Below are positions 1 to 7,894 of a DNA stretch of 24,038 nucleotides, piece by piece. The DNA comes from W0P28-013 sp963593685 (GTDB taxonomy: Bacteria; Bacteroidota; Bacteroidia; Bacteroidales; Paludibacteraceae), in assembly GCA_963593685.1 (NCBI GenBank), contig CAVBBP010000041.1, forward strand, positions 1 to 24,038, in the 5' to 3' direction. Within the stretch, counting starts at the first letter, position 1, and every line of letters starts with the position of its first letter. Below the pieces are notes generated by a model. It was not told where the DNA came from. It worked only from the letters and a program-made list of their open reading frames with translations, and searched no databases. The position numbers and the translations under genes were made by a program.

Positions 1-2671
1 CCCGCATCCACGCCATGTGTACATTGCTCGTCAGCACCCCAAAATGGTACAGCGTGGCGTTGGGGATAATTTGGACGAGATTAGACGCTACTACATCAGC
101 AGGGCAAAACCCTATGGGAATATATCGCCTTTTCTCAGAAGAAACGCATGGTACAATAATGTACTCTGTATTTGGCTGTGCTATCTGTGCGAAGATTTGT
201 GGGGTTTCTGCAAACTTGCGTGTCGCTGCTGCCTTGCTTGCTAATCGGAAATCTCGTACCGCTGTAATGCGCTCCATTACTAACTTGCTATTACGCAGTT
301 CATTAGGCGACGCATTTACAAGCCAAAGGCAATAGCGTTTCTTGTTGTGTATGAACTCTTCGGCTCCGAGATACAAGTGTATCCATTTTTCGGTTAGAGG
401 CTCTTTCCGGATGAATTCTTCTCGCTCTTCAGCAGTGAGAATAAAACCACCCCCGTCTCGTGGCATACTGCCGAAATTCATAGGAGGTACATCGCATAGA
501 GGAGTAGATTTGCTTTCTACAAATACATCCTTTGCATTAGAAAGATACGCATTTATATAGGACGCATTTGTCTTCTCTCCACTTTCGGTGAATATATATT
601 TGGGACGAGTGTCTTTTGTACAACTGAAACCGACTATCACACAATGCACATGCGCTTTGAGACTTGCCTCGCTGTCCCAACGGAAAGTGCGGTAGGCAAA
701 GTCGATATGTAGTCCCTCTCCAAAGAGCGGTTTCCAAAGACTAACTGCTTGTTGTCCCTGACATATACTGTTGGTGGACACAAAAGCACAACGACAGTCG
801 GTTCCTTTGATAAGGTTAAGCGCTTTGCGATACCATGCGCAAACATAGTCCATTTCGCCTACACCCTTTGCATCTCCTAATATGCTTTGCATATCCTCTT
901 TTTGCTCTCGTGTCATAAGCATTCCCCCCACAAACGGCGGGTTGCCCATGATGTAGTTGTAGGGTATGGCCTCATTTTTGGCCTCACCCCGCCCCTCTCC
1001 GAAGGAGAGGGAGGTTGCTGGCCTCACCCCAGCCCTCTCCAAAGGAGAGGGAGATTTTGGCCTCTCCCCGACCCTCCCCAAAGGGGAGGGAGATTTTGGC
1101 CTCTCCCCGACCCTCCCCAAAGGGGAGGGAGATTTTGGCCTCTCCCCGACCCTCCCCAAAGGGGAGGGAGGCTCCCCTCCTTTGGAGGGGTTGGGGGTGG
1201 CTACTGCGCTATTGGACAAAGTCGCCCAGTCTATCTGCAGGGCGTTGCCCTCTACGATATTCGAGTACGACTGCAGGGGCAGGAAATCGATGTCCCGCTG
1301 CAGAATACGGCAGGTCTCGCGCAGCATTTGGCTCTCGGCTATCCAGAGGGCGGTCTTGGCGACGGTGGCGGCAAAGTCGTTTATCTCGATGCCGTAGAAC
1401 TGCTGTATGCTCACCTGCGCACGGTCGCCGAAGAAGTCCAAGGTTATTTGGTTTTTCTGCAGGGCTTGCAGGCAGCGGTTTTCGAGCCGCCGCAGGCTGA
1501 TGAATGTTTCGGTGAGGAAGTTTCCGCTTCCGCACGCGGGGTCGAGGAAACGCAGCGAAGCCAAGCGTTTTTGGTAGGCCACGAGTGCTGTTTTCTGTTG
1601 CTTGATAGGCAGCGCCAGCAGTTGTTCGAGTTCGGCGGTGAGGTCGTTGAGGAAGAGCGGGTCTATTACTTTGTGAATGTTTTCGATGCTGGTATAGTGC
1701 ATGCCGCCTGCGCGCCGCGTTTCGGGGTTCAGGGTGCTTTCGAAAATAGCGCCGAAGATGGTTGGCGAAATTTCGCTCCAGTCGAAGTCGTCGCTGGCTT
1801 GGCGCACGAGCAGTTGTTTGAGTTCTTCGGTGAACTGCGGTATCTGCTTGTCCTGCACAGTGAATAGTCCGCCATTCACATAGGGAAAGGCTTTCAGGTC
1901 TTCGTCGAGATAAGGATCGCGCTTGTCGATGGGCGTGTCGAGTACCTCAAAGAGAGCGAGCAGTGCTTGCCGTATCTGTTTAGCGGGGAACTGGCTGATA
2001 TAGTCGCCGAATAGTTGTTTGCGTCCGAATATACCTGCATCTTCTGCATAGAGGCAGAATACGAGCCGCACGCAGAGCATGTTGAGGCTGTGTAGTGTTT
2101 CGGGAGCGTCGGGGTTGATATAGAGCGCAAGGAGTTTGTCGTAGATATGTCCGATTATTTCGCCAGCCTTCATCGACATTTCCATCTCGCGGTTTAGGTG
2201 GATGTTTTCTTGCCGCACAAGGAATTGCAATCGATACGACTCCTTGTGTAGGTTTTCGAGCAGCACTGTCTGCGGTTCGCTATTGGGCTGCTCCATGTCG
2301 TAGATGCACCATGAGCGGAAGTTGCAGGTTACAATCCATCTAGGTCGTTGGCTGTATGGCAGTTCAGCGGCATAGCGTTTGGCTTGTTGGAAGGCGGTTA
2401 GGTAAGAGCCGTCGGACTGCTGAATGGGTTTGTTTAGGTCTTTTTCGCGGCCTTTCTGCTCTATCAGCACTTTGGTCGATGGAATGTAGCCGTCGATGAA
2501 CGAGGTATGATCAAGGTGTACTTGGTTTTCGAACTGAATGAAGTGTGCAAGGTCTTGTATGCCGAAGACATTGGCAAGCAGATCGAGCCAAAATTGTTGG
2601 CTTTCGCCTTTCTCGTAACCGCGGTTTTGCCAGTCGGCTTGGAATTGTTGTATTGCTTTTTCGTTGTTCAT
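1..2671 (-). CDS. MmeI-like type IIL/IIG restriction-modification enzyme, 3' end cut by window edge
   Basis: Single-chain enzyme expected to methylate and cut DNA using S-adenosylmethionine. I translated the frame from ATG at 2671 to the window edge, 890 codons with no stop. The N-terminus has the PD-(D/E)XK nuclease pattern of MmeI-type enzymes (D60, E71-Q-K73). A helical spacer follows, then GGMHYTS (M324), SAM motif I FLDPACGSG (F375 to G383) and catalytic motif IV NPPF (N577 to F580). The part after about residue 690 should be target recognition. MmeI relatives are about 900-950 residues, so perhaps 100 are missing beyond the edge. Residues about 492-566 are a foreign-looking insert built from GC-rich palindromic repeats (PSPLGRVGE units). 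Without it, the motif I to IV distance would be about 125 residues. No Shine-Dalgarno or clear promoter was seen. The enzyme may be active or impaired by the insert; sequence alone cannot decide. Confidence 0.88.
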   Translation of the reverse strand, partial: MNNEKAIQQFQADWQNRGYEKGESQQFWLDLLANVFGIQDLAHFIQFENQVHLDHTSFIDGYIPSTKVLIEQKGREKDLNKPIQQSDGSYLTAFQQAKRYAAELPYSQRPRWIVTCNFRSWCIYDMEQPNSEPQTVLLENLHKESYRLQFLVRQENIHLNREMEMSMKAGEIIGHIYDKLLALYINPDAPETLHSLNMLCVRLVFCLYAEDAGIFGRKQLFGDYISQFPAKQIRQALLALFEVLDTPIDKRDPYLDEDLKAFPYVNGGLFTVQDKQIPQFTEELKQLLVRQASDDFDWSEISPTIFGAIFESTLNPETRRAGGMHYTSIENIHKVIDPLFLNDLTAELEQLLALPIKQQKTALVAYQKRLASLRFLDPACGSGNFLTETFISLRRLENRCLQALQKNQITLDFFGDRAQVSIQQFYGIEINDFAATVAKTALWIAESQMLRETCRILQRDIDFLPLQSYSNIVEGNALQIDWATLSNSAVATPNPSKGGEPPSPLGRVGERPKSPSPLGRVGERPKSPSPLGRVGERPKSPSPLERAGVRPATSLSFGEGRGEAKNEAIPYNYIMGNPPFVGGMLMTREQKEDMQSILGDAKGVGEMDYVCAWYRKALNLIKGTDCRCAFVSTNSICQGQQAVSLWKPLFGEGLHIDFAYRTFRWDSEASLKAHVHCVIVGFSCTKDTRPKYIFTESGEKTNASYINAYLSNAKDVFVESKSTPLCDVPPMNFGSMPRDGGGFILTAEEREEFIRKEPLTEKWIHLYLGAEEFIHNKKRYCLWLVNASPNELRNSKLVMERITAVRDFRLASKAAATRKFAETPQIFAQIAQPNTEYIIVPCVSSEKRRYIPIGFCPADVVASNLVQIIPNATLYHFGVLTSNVHMAWMR
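980..1195 (-). repeat. Tandem GC-rich palindromic repeat inside the restriction-modification gene
   Basis: On the plus strand, units begin with GGCCTC at 980, 1020, 1059, 1098 and 1137. The 1020, 1059 and 1098 units are 39 bp, and those at 1059 and 1098 are identical. The unit at 980 is 40 bp and diverged. The fifth runs into a final palindrome ending near 1195. Each unit carries a hairpin such as CCTCCCCAAAGGGGAGG. In the host gene's frame the 39-bp units read as 13-residue SPSPLGRVGERPK repeats. The 40-bp unit is read in another frame (SLSFGEGRGEA), yet no stop appears. Similar hairpins lie between genes at 15439-15470 and 15516-15625. Confidence 0.9.
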
Positions 2672-2898
2672 GAAGACCCTGTTTGTAAAGGGACGCACGC
2701 AGTGCGTCTGTTTTTTCGCGCTGCGCGCTGTTTGTTATTTTTGTTGATTTGCGGATTTGGTTATTTGAAGATTAAGGCGTTTCGGTTACCGACAATTTGA
2801 AATCTGAAATTGCGGCTTCGCCGCATCACTCCTCACTCCTAATTCCTAACTCCTAACTCCTCACTCTCTTGCTACTTGCTACTCATATCTTGCTACTA
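2672..2898. repeat. Repeat-mosaic intergenic region
   Basis: No gene. Read on the minus strand from the DUF6242 stop it holds, in order: GTAGCAAG words, GTGAGGA/GTTAGGA words, a GCGG-CGAA-CCGC palindrome (about 2811-2825), ATTTCAGATTTCAAATT, a CAAATAACCAAATCCGC block, a GCGCGCAGCGCG palindrome and a GGACGCAC palindrome (2690-2710). The same order of words is found on the plus strand at 23793-23850. No TAnnTTTG promoter was found. Confidence 0.8.
2867..2898 (-). repeat. Stop-codon-associated repeat, copy A (short form)
   Basis: Minus strand: three GTAGCAAG-like words starting directly after the TAA stop of the lipoprotein gene at 2899. It lacks the AATAGATTTTAAGAAC tail of the full-length copies. 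It matches the copies near 8256-8308, 10081-10144, 15753-15786 and 21761-21818. Confidence 0.85.
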
Positions 2899-4188
2899 TT
2901 AGAATCCTGGCGTTTCGCTGTTTTTGCGGCCGCGCCACACATCGCTCAGCACTTCGTTGTTGGTTTGTCCGCCCACGATGTAGAGGTAGCGTTGGTCGTC
3001 GATGACCATGGAATGGCCGTATCGCGCCACCCAAAGGTCGGGCAGAAGTGCTTTGTCGTCGGGCGTTTTCCAAGTGAGTCCATAGTCCGACGAAAACCAT
3101 TGACGGTCGCTGCAAGTGCCGTTTTCGTCTGCGCCACCGACAAGCATCAGCCCTTCGGCATATTGCACCACCGCCGCTCCGTAGCGTGGCGTAAACCACT
3201 CTTTGTTTGCGGCGAGATTTGCCCAATAAGTGCCATTATCGCTGCTCCAAACAGTGCCGAGAATCGTGCCATCGGCCGTTTTTCCGCCGATAAGATAGGC
3301 GCGCATTTTACCGCTCGGCTCGGCATCGACACAGACGGCAAAACCGCTCGCTGGGAATTTGTCGGGCAGCGCACCAAGATTGTGCCAAACGCTATCGCGC
3401 GCAAACATAGTGCGTGTGCCATCGGCTTCGCCAAAGGCGTAGAGTTGGTTGTTCATGGCAAAGACGAGGCGCGTGATACTGTCGGCCGCAGCGGTTTCGG
3501 TCCAAGTGCTGGGCGTGGTGGCGGTGTAGAGTTTGCCGCCTGCCACGGCATAGAGCGTATCGTTGTTCGCAACAATGCCGTCGATATCGACATTGGTGGG
3601 CAGTCCCGACACACTGGAGCGCGTCCAACTGCTGCCGTCGCTGCTAGTAAACGCCACAATTTCGCTGGCGGTGGCAACAAACAGATTCAGTTGTCCGTTG
3701 CAAAAGAGCGTTTTTTGTGCTGTCGCCGTCAAATCGCTAAAAATTTCCGACTTGATGCCCGTCCAATTATACACATCGGGGTCGATTTGGTGCACATTCA
3801 CCGTTACAATGTAGGTGCGCGTCGATGTGCCGTCGGTCGCCAAGGTTTTCACCGTAACGGGATTTGTGAAATCGATAGTGTCTTTGCCCGAATAGGAAAT
3901 CGAATCGTTGATTGTAATTGCCTGCAATGTGCTGCCATACATGGTTGGAATGAGCGAATCGACTTTGCAGAGATAGGGCAGCGAATCGGTGTTGTAGATG
4001 GTGTTGTTGTCGTTGTCGATGGTGAAAGTGTATTTGCTCAACCCTTTCAGCACGCTGTCGTTCGACAGGTAGAAGCGTGTGAGCGTTGTAACCGACGATG
4101 TCGTGCTACCCGTAGAACTGGTTTTCTTGCAGGCTGCCAATCCAATGAGAACAAGCGGCAGCAAAGCGATGATGTGGCGTAGTTTCAT
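2899..4188 (-). CDS. DUF6242-like lipoprotein with kelch-like repeats
   Basis: Predicted exported lipoprotein of 429 residues with no known enzymatic role. The N-terminus MKLRHIIALLPLVLIGLAAC is a type II signal peptide with lipobox LAAC and lipidated Cys20, followed by KK and a Ser/Thr-rich linker. Residues about 35-155 look like an Ig-like domain ending in TRTYIVTVNVHQIDPDVYNW. The remainder is rich in beta-strand repeats with double-glycine motifs (LIGGKT, LVGGAD, IVGGQT) and recurring SSD-G-W blocks, as expected of a kelch/propeller fold. This layout resembles the DUF6242 lipoproteins of Bacteroidales. It follows the phosphodiester-glycosidase gene by 148 bp and may be co-transcribed with it. 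A GTAGCAAG repeat begins directly after the stop. Confidence 0.82.
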   Translation of the reverse strand: MKLRHIIALLPLVLIGLAACKKTSSTGSTTSSVTTLTRFYLSNDSVLKGLSKYTFTIDNDNNTIYNTDSLPYLCKVDSLIPTMYGSTLQAITINDSISYSGKDTIDFTNPVTVKTLATDGTSTRTYIVTVNVHQIDPDVYNWTGIKSEIFSDLTATAQKTLFCNGQLNLFVATASEIVAFTSSDGSSWTRSSVSGLPTNVDIDGIVANNDTLYAVAGGKLYTATTPSTWTETAAADSITRLVFAMNNQLYAFGEADGTRTMFARDSVWHNLGALPDKFPASGFAVCVDAEPSGKMRAYLIGGKTADGTILGTVWSSDNGTYWANLAANKEWFTPRYGAAVVQYAEGLMLVGGADENGTCSDRQWFSSDYGLTWKTPDDKALLPDLWVARYGHSMVIDDQRYLYIVGGQTNNEVLSDVWRGRKNSETPGF

Positions 4189-4336
4189 AGGTTTTTTTAG
4201 ATAGTTTTAGTGTTCAATCAATAATTCAAAAGAGTTGTGAGCGTCTTAAACGCATTAAACTTGTTCGTGCATGGCATAGAGTAAGTGTAAATCTTTGGAC
4301 TTTCGGGATAGGGAGTGCCAAACTCTCGGAGCAGCA

Positions 4337-5209
4337 TCATTTCCAGACGATGAAGGAGATGTTTTTGTAGAGTTGGTCTGCCCAATCGCCCGAGGCGTGG
4401 CGAATGCCGTCGGTATCGACGCACCAGCCAATAACATTTCCACCGACCAGATAGATGGCGTTTGTTGCGCCCATATCGACCAACGCTTGCGCAAAGTCGT
4501 GCATCGAAACAGGTGTAGCAGTTTCGGCCACCAGCACACAGCCTCCTATTTCGCACAGCGCACGCCGTATCGATTTGGTTTTCAGTTCGTTATCGACCAA
4601 CCGACCATTATCGACCAGCGGATATTGTCGGAAGAAATCGCCCTCACGCTCTGTGGCTTCTTCGAACAGCGGTGAATTGTCGGCCACACCGACGGTGATT
4701 TCGCCATCGACAATGGCGCAATAGCCGCGTTTGCTAAGTCCCCAACTGATGGGCGTTCCTTGCAGCACAAATGCGCCGACTATTTTTCCGTTATCGGCAC
4801 GCACATCGGCAGCACGCCACATCAGCACAATGTCGGCGGTATCGCGTAGGCAGTTGTAGCCCAATTCCAAATGCGGCGTGGCGTTTATGGGGCGCATCAG
4901 GCGCAGCGCAATTTTGTTGATAGTTGTGTTGTAAACGAGTGTGCCGCGTGTTTTGAGCGTATCACCCGCCGCAATCCAGTGGCGCAACGAAGCCATTGGA
5001 AGCGACGAATTGGAATGCGCCGCTGTTTGTTTGCAGAACATCGGTGTGCTGATAGTGAACCACAAAAGCCCCGACGCTGCCACAGCCACCACGGCTACCA
5101 ATATGGCAGCCGCCACCAACCATCGCCGACGGGCAGTCCGAAGGCGAGATTTGCGCGATTGCAGCGGATTGCTGATGATGCGTATTTCGGTATCTTTTAT
5201 CTCTTCCAT
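4337..5209 (-). CDS. Membrane-anchored phosphodiester glycosidase (NAGPA/DUF2233-like) protein
   Basis: About 290 residues. The first 30 are cytoplasmic and Arg-rich, followed by one membrane segment (about 31-53, LVAAAILVAVVAVAASGLLW) and an extracytoplasmic domain. That domain matches the NAGPA/phosphodiester glycosidase family: MWRAADVRADNGKIVGAFVL, a WGLSKRGYCAIVDGEITVGV strand, a PLVDNGRLVDNELKTKSIRR segment, and the terminal HDFAQALVDMGATNAIYLVG helix-strand. Family members cleave sugar phosphodiester links or bind related envelope glycans; the substrate here is unknown. I chose ATG at 5209, which overlaps the LytTR stop by one base (TGATG), so translation is probably coupled. A GTG three bases upstream is also possible. 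No second transmembrane segment was seen. Confidence 0.78.
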   Translation of the reverse strand: MEEIKDTEIRIISNPLQSRKSRLRTARRRWLVAAAILVAVVAVAASGLLWFTISTPMFCKQTAAHSNSSLPMASLRHWIAAGDTLKTRGTLVYNTTINKIALRLMRPINATPHLELGYNCLRDTADIVLMWRAADVRADNGKIVGAFVLQGTPISWGLSKRGYCAIVDGEITVGVADNSPLFEEATEREGDFFRQYPLVDNGRLVDNELKTKSIRRALCEIGGCVLVAETATPVSMHDFAQALVDMGATNAIYLVGGNVIGWCVDTDGIRHASGDWADQLYKNISFIVWK

Positions 5210-5574
5210 CACAGTCCCCTCCTCTCTATCTGTTCCTTCAATGCTTTGAGTGCCTCTCTGCTTGCCGTGAGCGAATACCTATTTTGCAGTATATCGACCA
5301 AGACCAGTTGCTGTTTTTGAAGATTGATATAGTGGACAGTATTTGCATTGATAATCAGGCTTTTGCCTATGCGCACAAATGCTCTGTCGAAAGCGGACAG
5401 TTGGTCGGTTATCATGCGTTCGATCTGCCCAAGTTGGGTAGTAACTATGCGCGATTCGTTGCCCGTCTGCACAATGGTCGAATAGTTGCCATCGGAGGTG
5501 ATATAGACCAAATGTTTGGCAGCAATGCGCACAAGATCGGCGCTGGTTGGTATAATCAGAAATGCACTATCCAT
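5209..5574 (-). CDS. Stand-alone LytTR DNA-binding regulator
   Basis: Small (121-residue) transcription factor consisting of essentially one LytTR domain with no receiver domain. Visible family features are the start FLIIPTSADLVRIAAKHLVYI, the TSDGNYSTI strand, the helix around GQIERMI, the FVRIGKSLIINANTVHYI stretch and the end RYSLTASREALKALKEQI. LytTR proteins bind pairs of short direct repeats and often control neighbouring envelope genes. The frame stays open upstream to a TTG at 5628, but that would translate through the promoter at 5583-5590. ATG at 5574 is the sensible start, only 8 bases after the promoter box, so the transcript may be leaderless or nearly so. The stop overlaps the next gene's ATG. 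Confidence 0.88.
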   Translation of the reverse strand: MDSAFLIIPTSADLVRIAAKHLVYITSDGNYSTIVQTGNESRIVTTQLGQIERMITDQLSAFDRAFVRIGKSLIINANTVHYINLQKQQLVLVDILQNRYSLTASREALKALKEQIERRGL

Positions 5575-5582
5575 ACGGATTG

Positions 5583-5616
5583 CAAATATACTGTTTTTCG
5601 GCGAGATAGCGAAATG
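5583..5616 (-). promoter_or_regulatory. Bacteroidota-type promoter of the LytTR operon
   Basis: Minus-strand -7 box TATATTTG at 5590-5583, preceded by a CGCCGAAAAACAG spacer and a CATTTCG stretch in the -33 position. The region is nearly identical to the rhuM promoter at 6763-6794, including the spacer. The distance to ATG 5574 is only 8 bases after the box. Confidence 0.72.
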
Positions 5617-5658
5617 CGCTGTTTGCAACAGTGTGAAGGGAGAGGGCGATTCAAGCCA

Positions 5659-6678
5659 TTATTCGTTCAACATAGCCCTGATCTCTTTGTCGAAATCAGA
5701 ATCGATGTGTTGTGTCAAGTTGAAAATGTCGTATTCCGCCTCGGCTTTCTCTTTTGCTTGTGTCGCCGATATTTTGCCCTTGTCGGGCAAAATCTGGTAG
5801 CGGCGAAAAGTGAGAAATTCGTTGACGCTTGCCGAAAACTGCGACATATCGAATGTATTTTCGCGTTCAATGAGGTCTTCGATGTAGTCGAAGAAGCCAG
5901 AAACAGCACGCTCCAGTTGGCGGATTTCTTTCTCTTGCAGATAGTTTTTGGCAATACTGACATCCGATTTCAACACACGCCCATCGGGAGCATTTTTCCA
6001 TGTGGTCAGTCCCATGTGATCTTTGGTATGATCTGCTTTGGAATATATGATTTCCGCTGCCGTTTGCCCTGTGATGGCGTAGTGAAAACGGTTTTGTATC
6101 ATCGCATAGAAATCGCGTGTAGTGGGTGAATTACGGTCATAGTCAGTGCTGCATTCGGCGTAAATGTCGGTAATTTGCTGCCAAATACGGCGCTCACTCG
6201 CACGGATAGAGCGTACCCGTTCGAGCAATTCGCGAAAATAGTCTTTTCCAAACACTGCCGTGCCCTGCTTCAGCCGCTTGTCGTCTATGGCAAAGCCTTT
6301 CTTGATGTACTCGCTCAAAATTTTCGTCGCCCACTGGCGGAATCGTGTGGCACGAAGCGAGTTCACACGGTAGCCCACAGCGATAATGGCATCGAGGTGG
6401 TAGAAATCTACTGCATGCGTCTGCGATTTGTCAGCCATAGCGCCATGCTGAGTGGTTATTTCCATTTTGGAAACAACCACTTCTTTATCGAGTTCCGCCT
6501 CGTCAAAAATGTTCTTCAAATGTTTGCTGATGGCAGGTACGCCTACGCCAAAGAGTTGCGCCATAGCGCGCTGCGTACACCAAAGCGTTTCGTCTTTGAC
6601 TACGACTTGTACTTTGCCCTCGAAGTCGGGCATGGAATAAAAAACAAACTGCATCTCGGTATTCATGGTGTTTGTCAT
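5659..6678 (-). CDS. RhuM-family protein
   Basis: Protein of 339 residues (335 if the second ATG at 6666 is used) of the RhuM family, first named from a Salmonella pathogenicity island. The molecular function is not established; members often occur near restriction-modification or phage-related genes. Features seen: N-terminal ETLWCTQRAMAQLFGVGVPA with a helix-turn-helix-like ISKHLKNIF, the family core FYHLDAIIAVGYRVNSLRAT followed by FRQWATKILSEYIKKGF, and a helical C-terminal half containing DFYAMIQNRFHYAITGQTAA and a coiled EKEIRQLERAVSGFFDYIEDL region. It is full length with no visible damage. It has its own promoter and is followed by the promoter of the LytTR operon. Confidence 0.88.
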   Translation of the reverse strand: MTNTMNTEMQFVFYSMPDFEGKVQVVVKDETLWCTQRAMAQLFGVGVPAISKHLKNIFDEAELDKEVVVSKMEITTQHGAMADKSQTHAVDFYHLDAIIAVGYRVNSLRATRFRQWATKILSEYIKKGFAIDDKRLKQGTAVFGKDYFRELLERVRSIRASERRIWQQITDIYAECSTDYDRNSPTTRDFYAMIQNRFHYAITGQTAAEIIYSKADHTKDHMGLTTWKNAPDGRVLKSDVSIAKNYLQEKEIRQLERAVSGFFDYIEDLIERENTFDMSQFSASVNEFLTFRRYQILPDKGKISATQAKEKAEAEYDIFNLTQHIDSDFDKEIRAMLNE

Positions 6679-6762
6679 TTTTGTATGGTTTTACGAGCCG
6701 CGAGCGATGCCTTTGCTGCCATTTTGATTAGCACAATCAGGAAAAAGCATACTAACAGACTA

Positions 6763-6794
6763 CAAATATACTATTTTTCGGCGAGATAAGCAAA
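6763..6794 (-). promoter_or_regulatory. Bacteroidota-type promoter of rhuM
   Basis: Minus strand: -33 TTTG at 6794-6791, a 20-base spacer, then -7 TATATTTG at 6770-6763. This is a good fit to the primary sigma consensus of the phylum. The ATG lies about 85 bases downstream, leaving a substantial 5' leader. Confidence 0.75.
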
Positions 6795-6870
6795 TGTGCC
6801 GCAACGCATCGTTCGGTGTGTGTAGCGAAAGGTCAGATTCCGCCTGCTGCGACGCCGCCTTTCACACAAA

Positions 6871-6899
6871 AAGGGAGCAATTTGTTGATTGCTCCCTTT
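6871..6899 (-). terminator. Rho-independent terminator after pfkA
   Basis: Perfect 10-bp stem (6871-6880 with 6889-6898) with an 8-base loop. On the minus strand AAGGGAGCAA is followed after the loop by its complement and then a T-run, about 20 bases past the pfkA stop. It is the only classical terminator I found in the window. Confidence 0.85.
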
Positions 6900-6919
6900 C
6901 CTTACTCTTTTCTCTCAAT

Positions 6920-7894
6920 CTATATCGACAAAATCTGCAGTACGCCGATTTTCGACTTATTTATCGGTTTGTCGTCTTTGATGGCTTTGGTGAATGGCAC
7001 CAGCACCAGTTCGTCGTTCACTATGCCGACCATCACATTGCGCTGTTCGTCGAGCAAAGCGTCGATGGCAGCCACGCCCATACGGCTGGCGATAATGCGG
7101 TCGTAGGCGGTGGGCGAACCGCCGCGTTGCAGGTGTCCGAGTATGGTTACGCGCGCATCGAATGTGGGATAGTCGCGTTTCATGCGCTCGGCCAAGGCTG
7201 TAGCACCGCCGCCACCTTCGGCCACAATGACGATGCTACTGTTTTTCGACTTGCGGAAGCCGTTGTTTATCAGTTTCTCGAGTTGTTCCTCGTTGGTCTG
7301 CTCTTCGGGAATGATGGCGGCCTCTGCACCCGAGGCGATGGCGCTGTTGAGTGCAAGAAAACCTGCGTCGCGCCCCATCACTTCGACAAAAAAGAGGCGT
7401 TCGTGCGAACTGGCAGTGTCGCGAATTTTGTCCACTGCCTCGACAATGGTGTTCAACGCTGTGTCGTAACCGATAGTGCTATCAGTGCCACAAAGGTCGT
7501 TGTCGATGGTGCCGGGCAGACCGACTATCGGCACATTGTACTCTTGTGCAAAGATGCGTGCGCCAGTGAATGTGCCATCGCCGCCAATGACCACCAGCGC
7601 ATCAATCTCTTCGCGCATCATTGTGTCGTAGGCTATTTTGCGACCTTCGGGCGTGGTAAATTCGGTGCAGCGAGCCGTTTTGATGATGGTGCCGCCGCGT
7701 TGTATGATGTTGCTCACATCTTCGGTGTGAAACTCTTTGATTTCGCCTGTAATCAAGCCACGATAGCCACGATAGATGGCTTTCACGCGAATGCCGTTGA
7801 ATATGGCAGCACGCGTTACCGAACGAATGGCAGCGTTCATACCTGGCGCATCGCCGCCCGAGGTCAATAGACCAATGCAATTGATTTTATACAT
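6920..7894 (-). CDS. pfkA: ATP-dependent 6-phosphofructokinase
   Basis: Glycolytic enzyme that phosphorylates fructose 6-phosphate to fructose 1,6-bisphosphate in the cytosol. The length of 324 residues is typical of bacterial PfkA. The N-terminal phosphate loop is LLTSGGDAPGMNAAIR, the nucleotide site is VVIGGDGTFTGA (the GGDGT form expected for ATP use), the catalytic loop is PGTIDNDLCGTD with the proton-acceptor Asp, the substrate site is EVMGRDAGFLAL, and the late GHLQRGGSPTAYDR motif is intact. The start at ATG 7894 leaves only a short tail before the glycine loop. It lies downstream of ispH across a repeat-filled gap and ends at a clear terminator. No promoter box was seen in the gap, so read-through from ispH is possible. 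Confidence 0.97.
   Translation of the reverse strand: MYKINCIGLLTSGGDAPGMNAAIRSVTRAAIFNGIRVKAIYRGYRGLITGEIKEFHTEDVSNIIQRGGTIIKTARCTEFTTPEGRKIAYDTMMREEIDALVVIGGDGTFTGARIFAQEYNVPIVGLPGTIDNDLCGTDSTIGYDTALNTIVEAVDKIRDTASSHERLFFVEVMGRDAGFLALNSAIASGAEAAIIPEEQTNEEQLEKLINNGFRKSKNSSIVIVAEGGGGATALAERMKRDYPTFDARVTILGHLQRGGSPTAYDRIIASRMGVAAIDALLDEQRNVMVGIVNDELVLVPFTKAIKDDKPINKSKIGVLQILSI

Noticed and set aside
980..1020. Frameshift or pseudogene in the restriction-modification gene because one unit is 40 bp
   Set aside because: Codon-by-codon reading stays open through the array, and motif I and NPPF are in the same frame, so the off-length unit changes only the repeat's reading, not the gene's.
980..1195. 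CRISPR array
   Set aside because: The 39-bp units are directly contiguous with no unique spacers, and the region is coding on the minus strand.
887..1867. Long plus-strand open frame of 326 codons rich in Pro-Leu-Pro repeats
   Set aside because: It is antisense to the well-supported restriction-modification gene. The frame is kept open by the stop-free GC-rich repeat, and the product has no recognisable domain.
2869..4182. Plus-strand open frame of 437 codons opposite the lipoprotein gene
   Set aside because: The minus strand has a clear lipoprotein signal, domain pattern and codon use; the plus frame gives no recognisable protein. The same applies to the long plus frames at 17907-19271 (opposite dnaG) and 22741-23766 (opposite the kinase).
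5574..5628. Extended LytTR protein from TTG at 5628
   Set aside because: The extra residues are a translation of the promoter that is duplicated upstream of rhuM.
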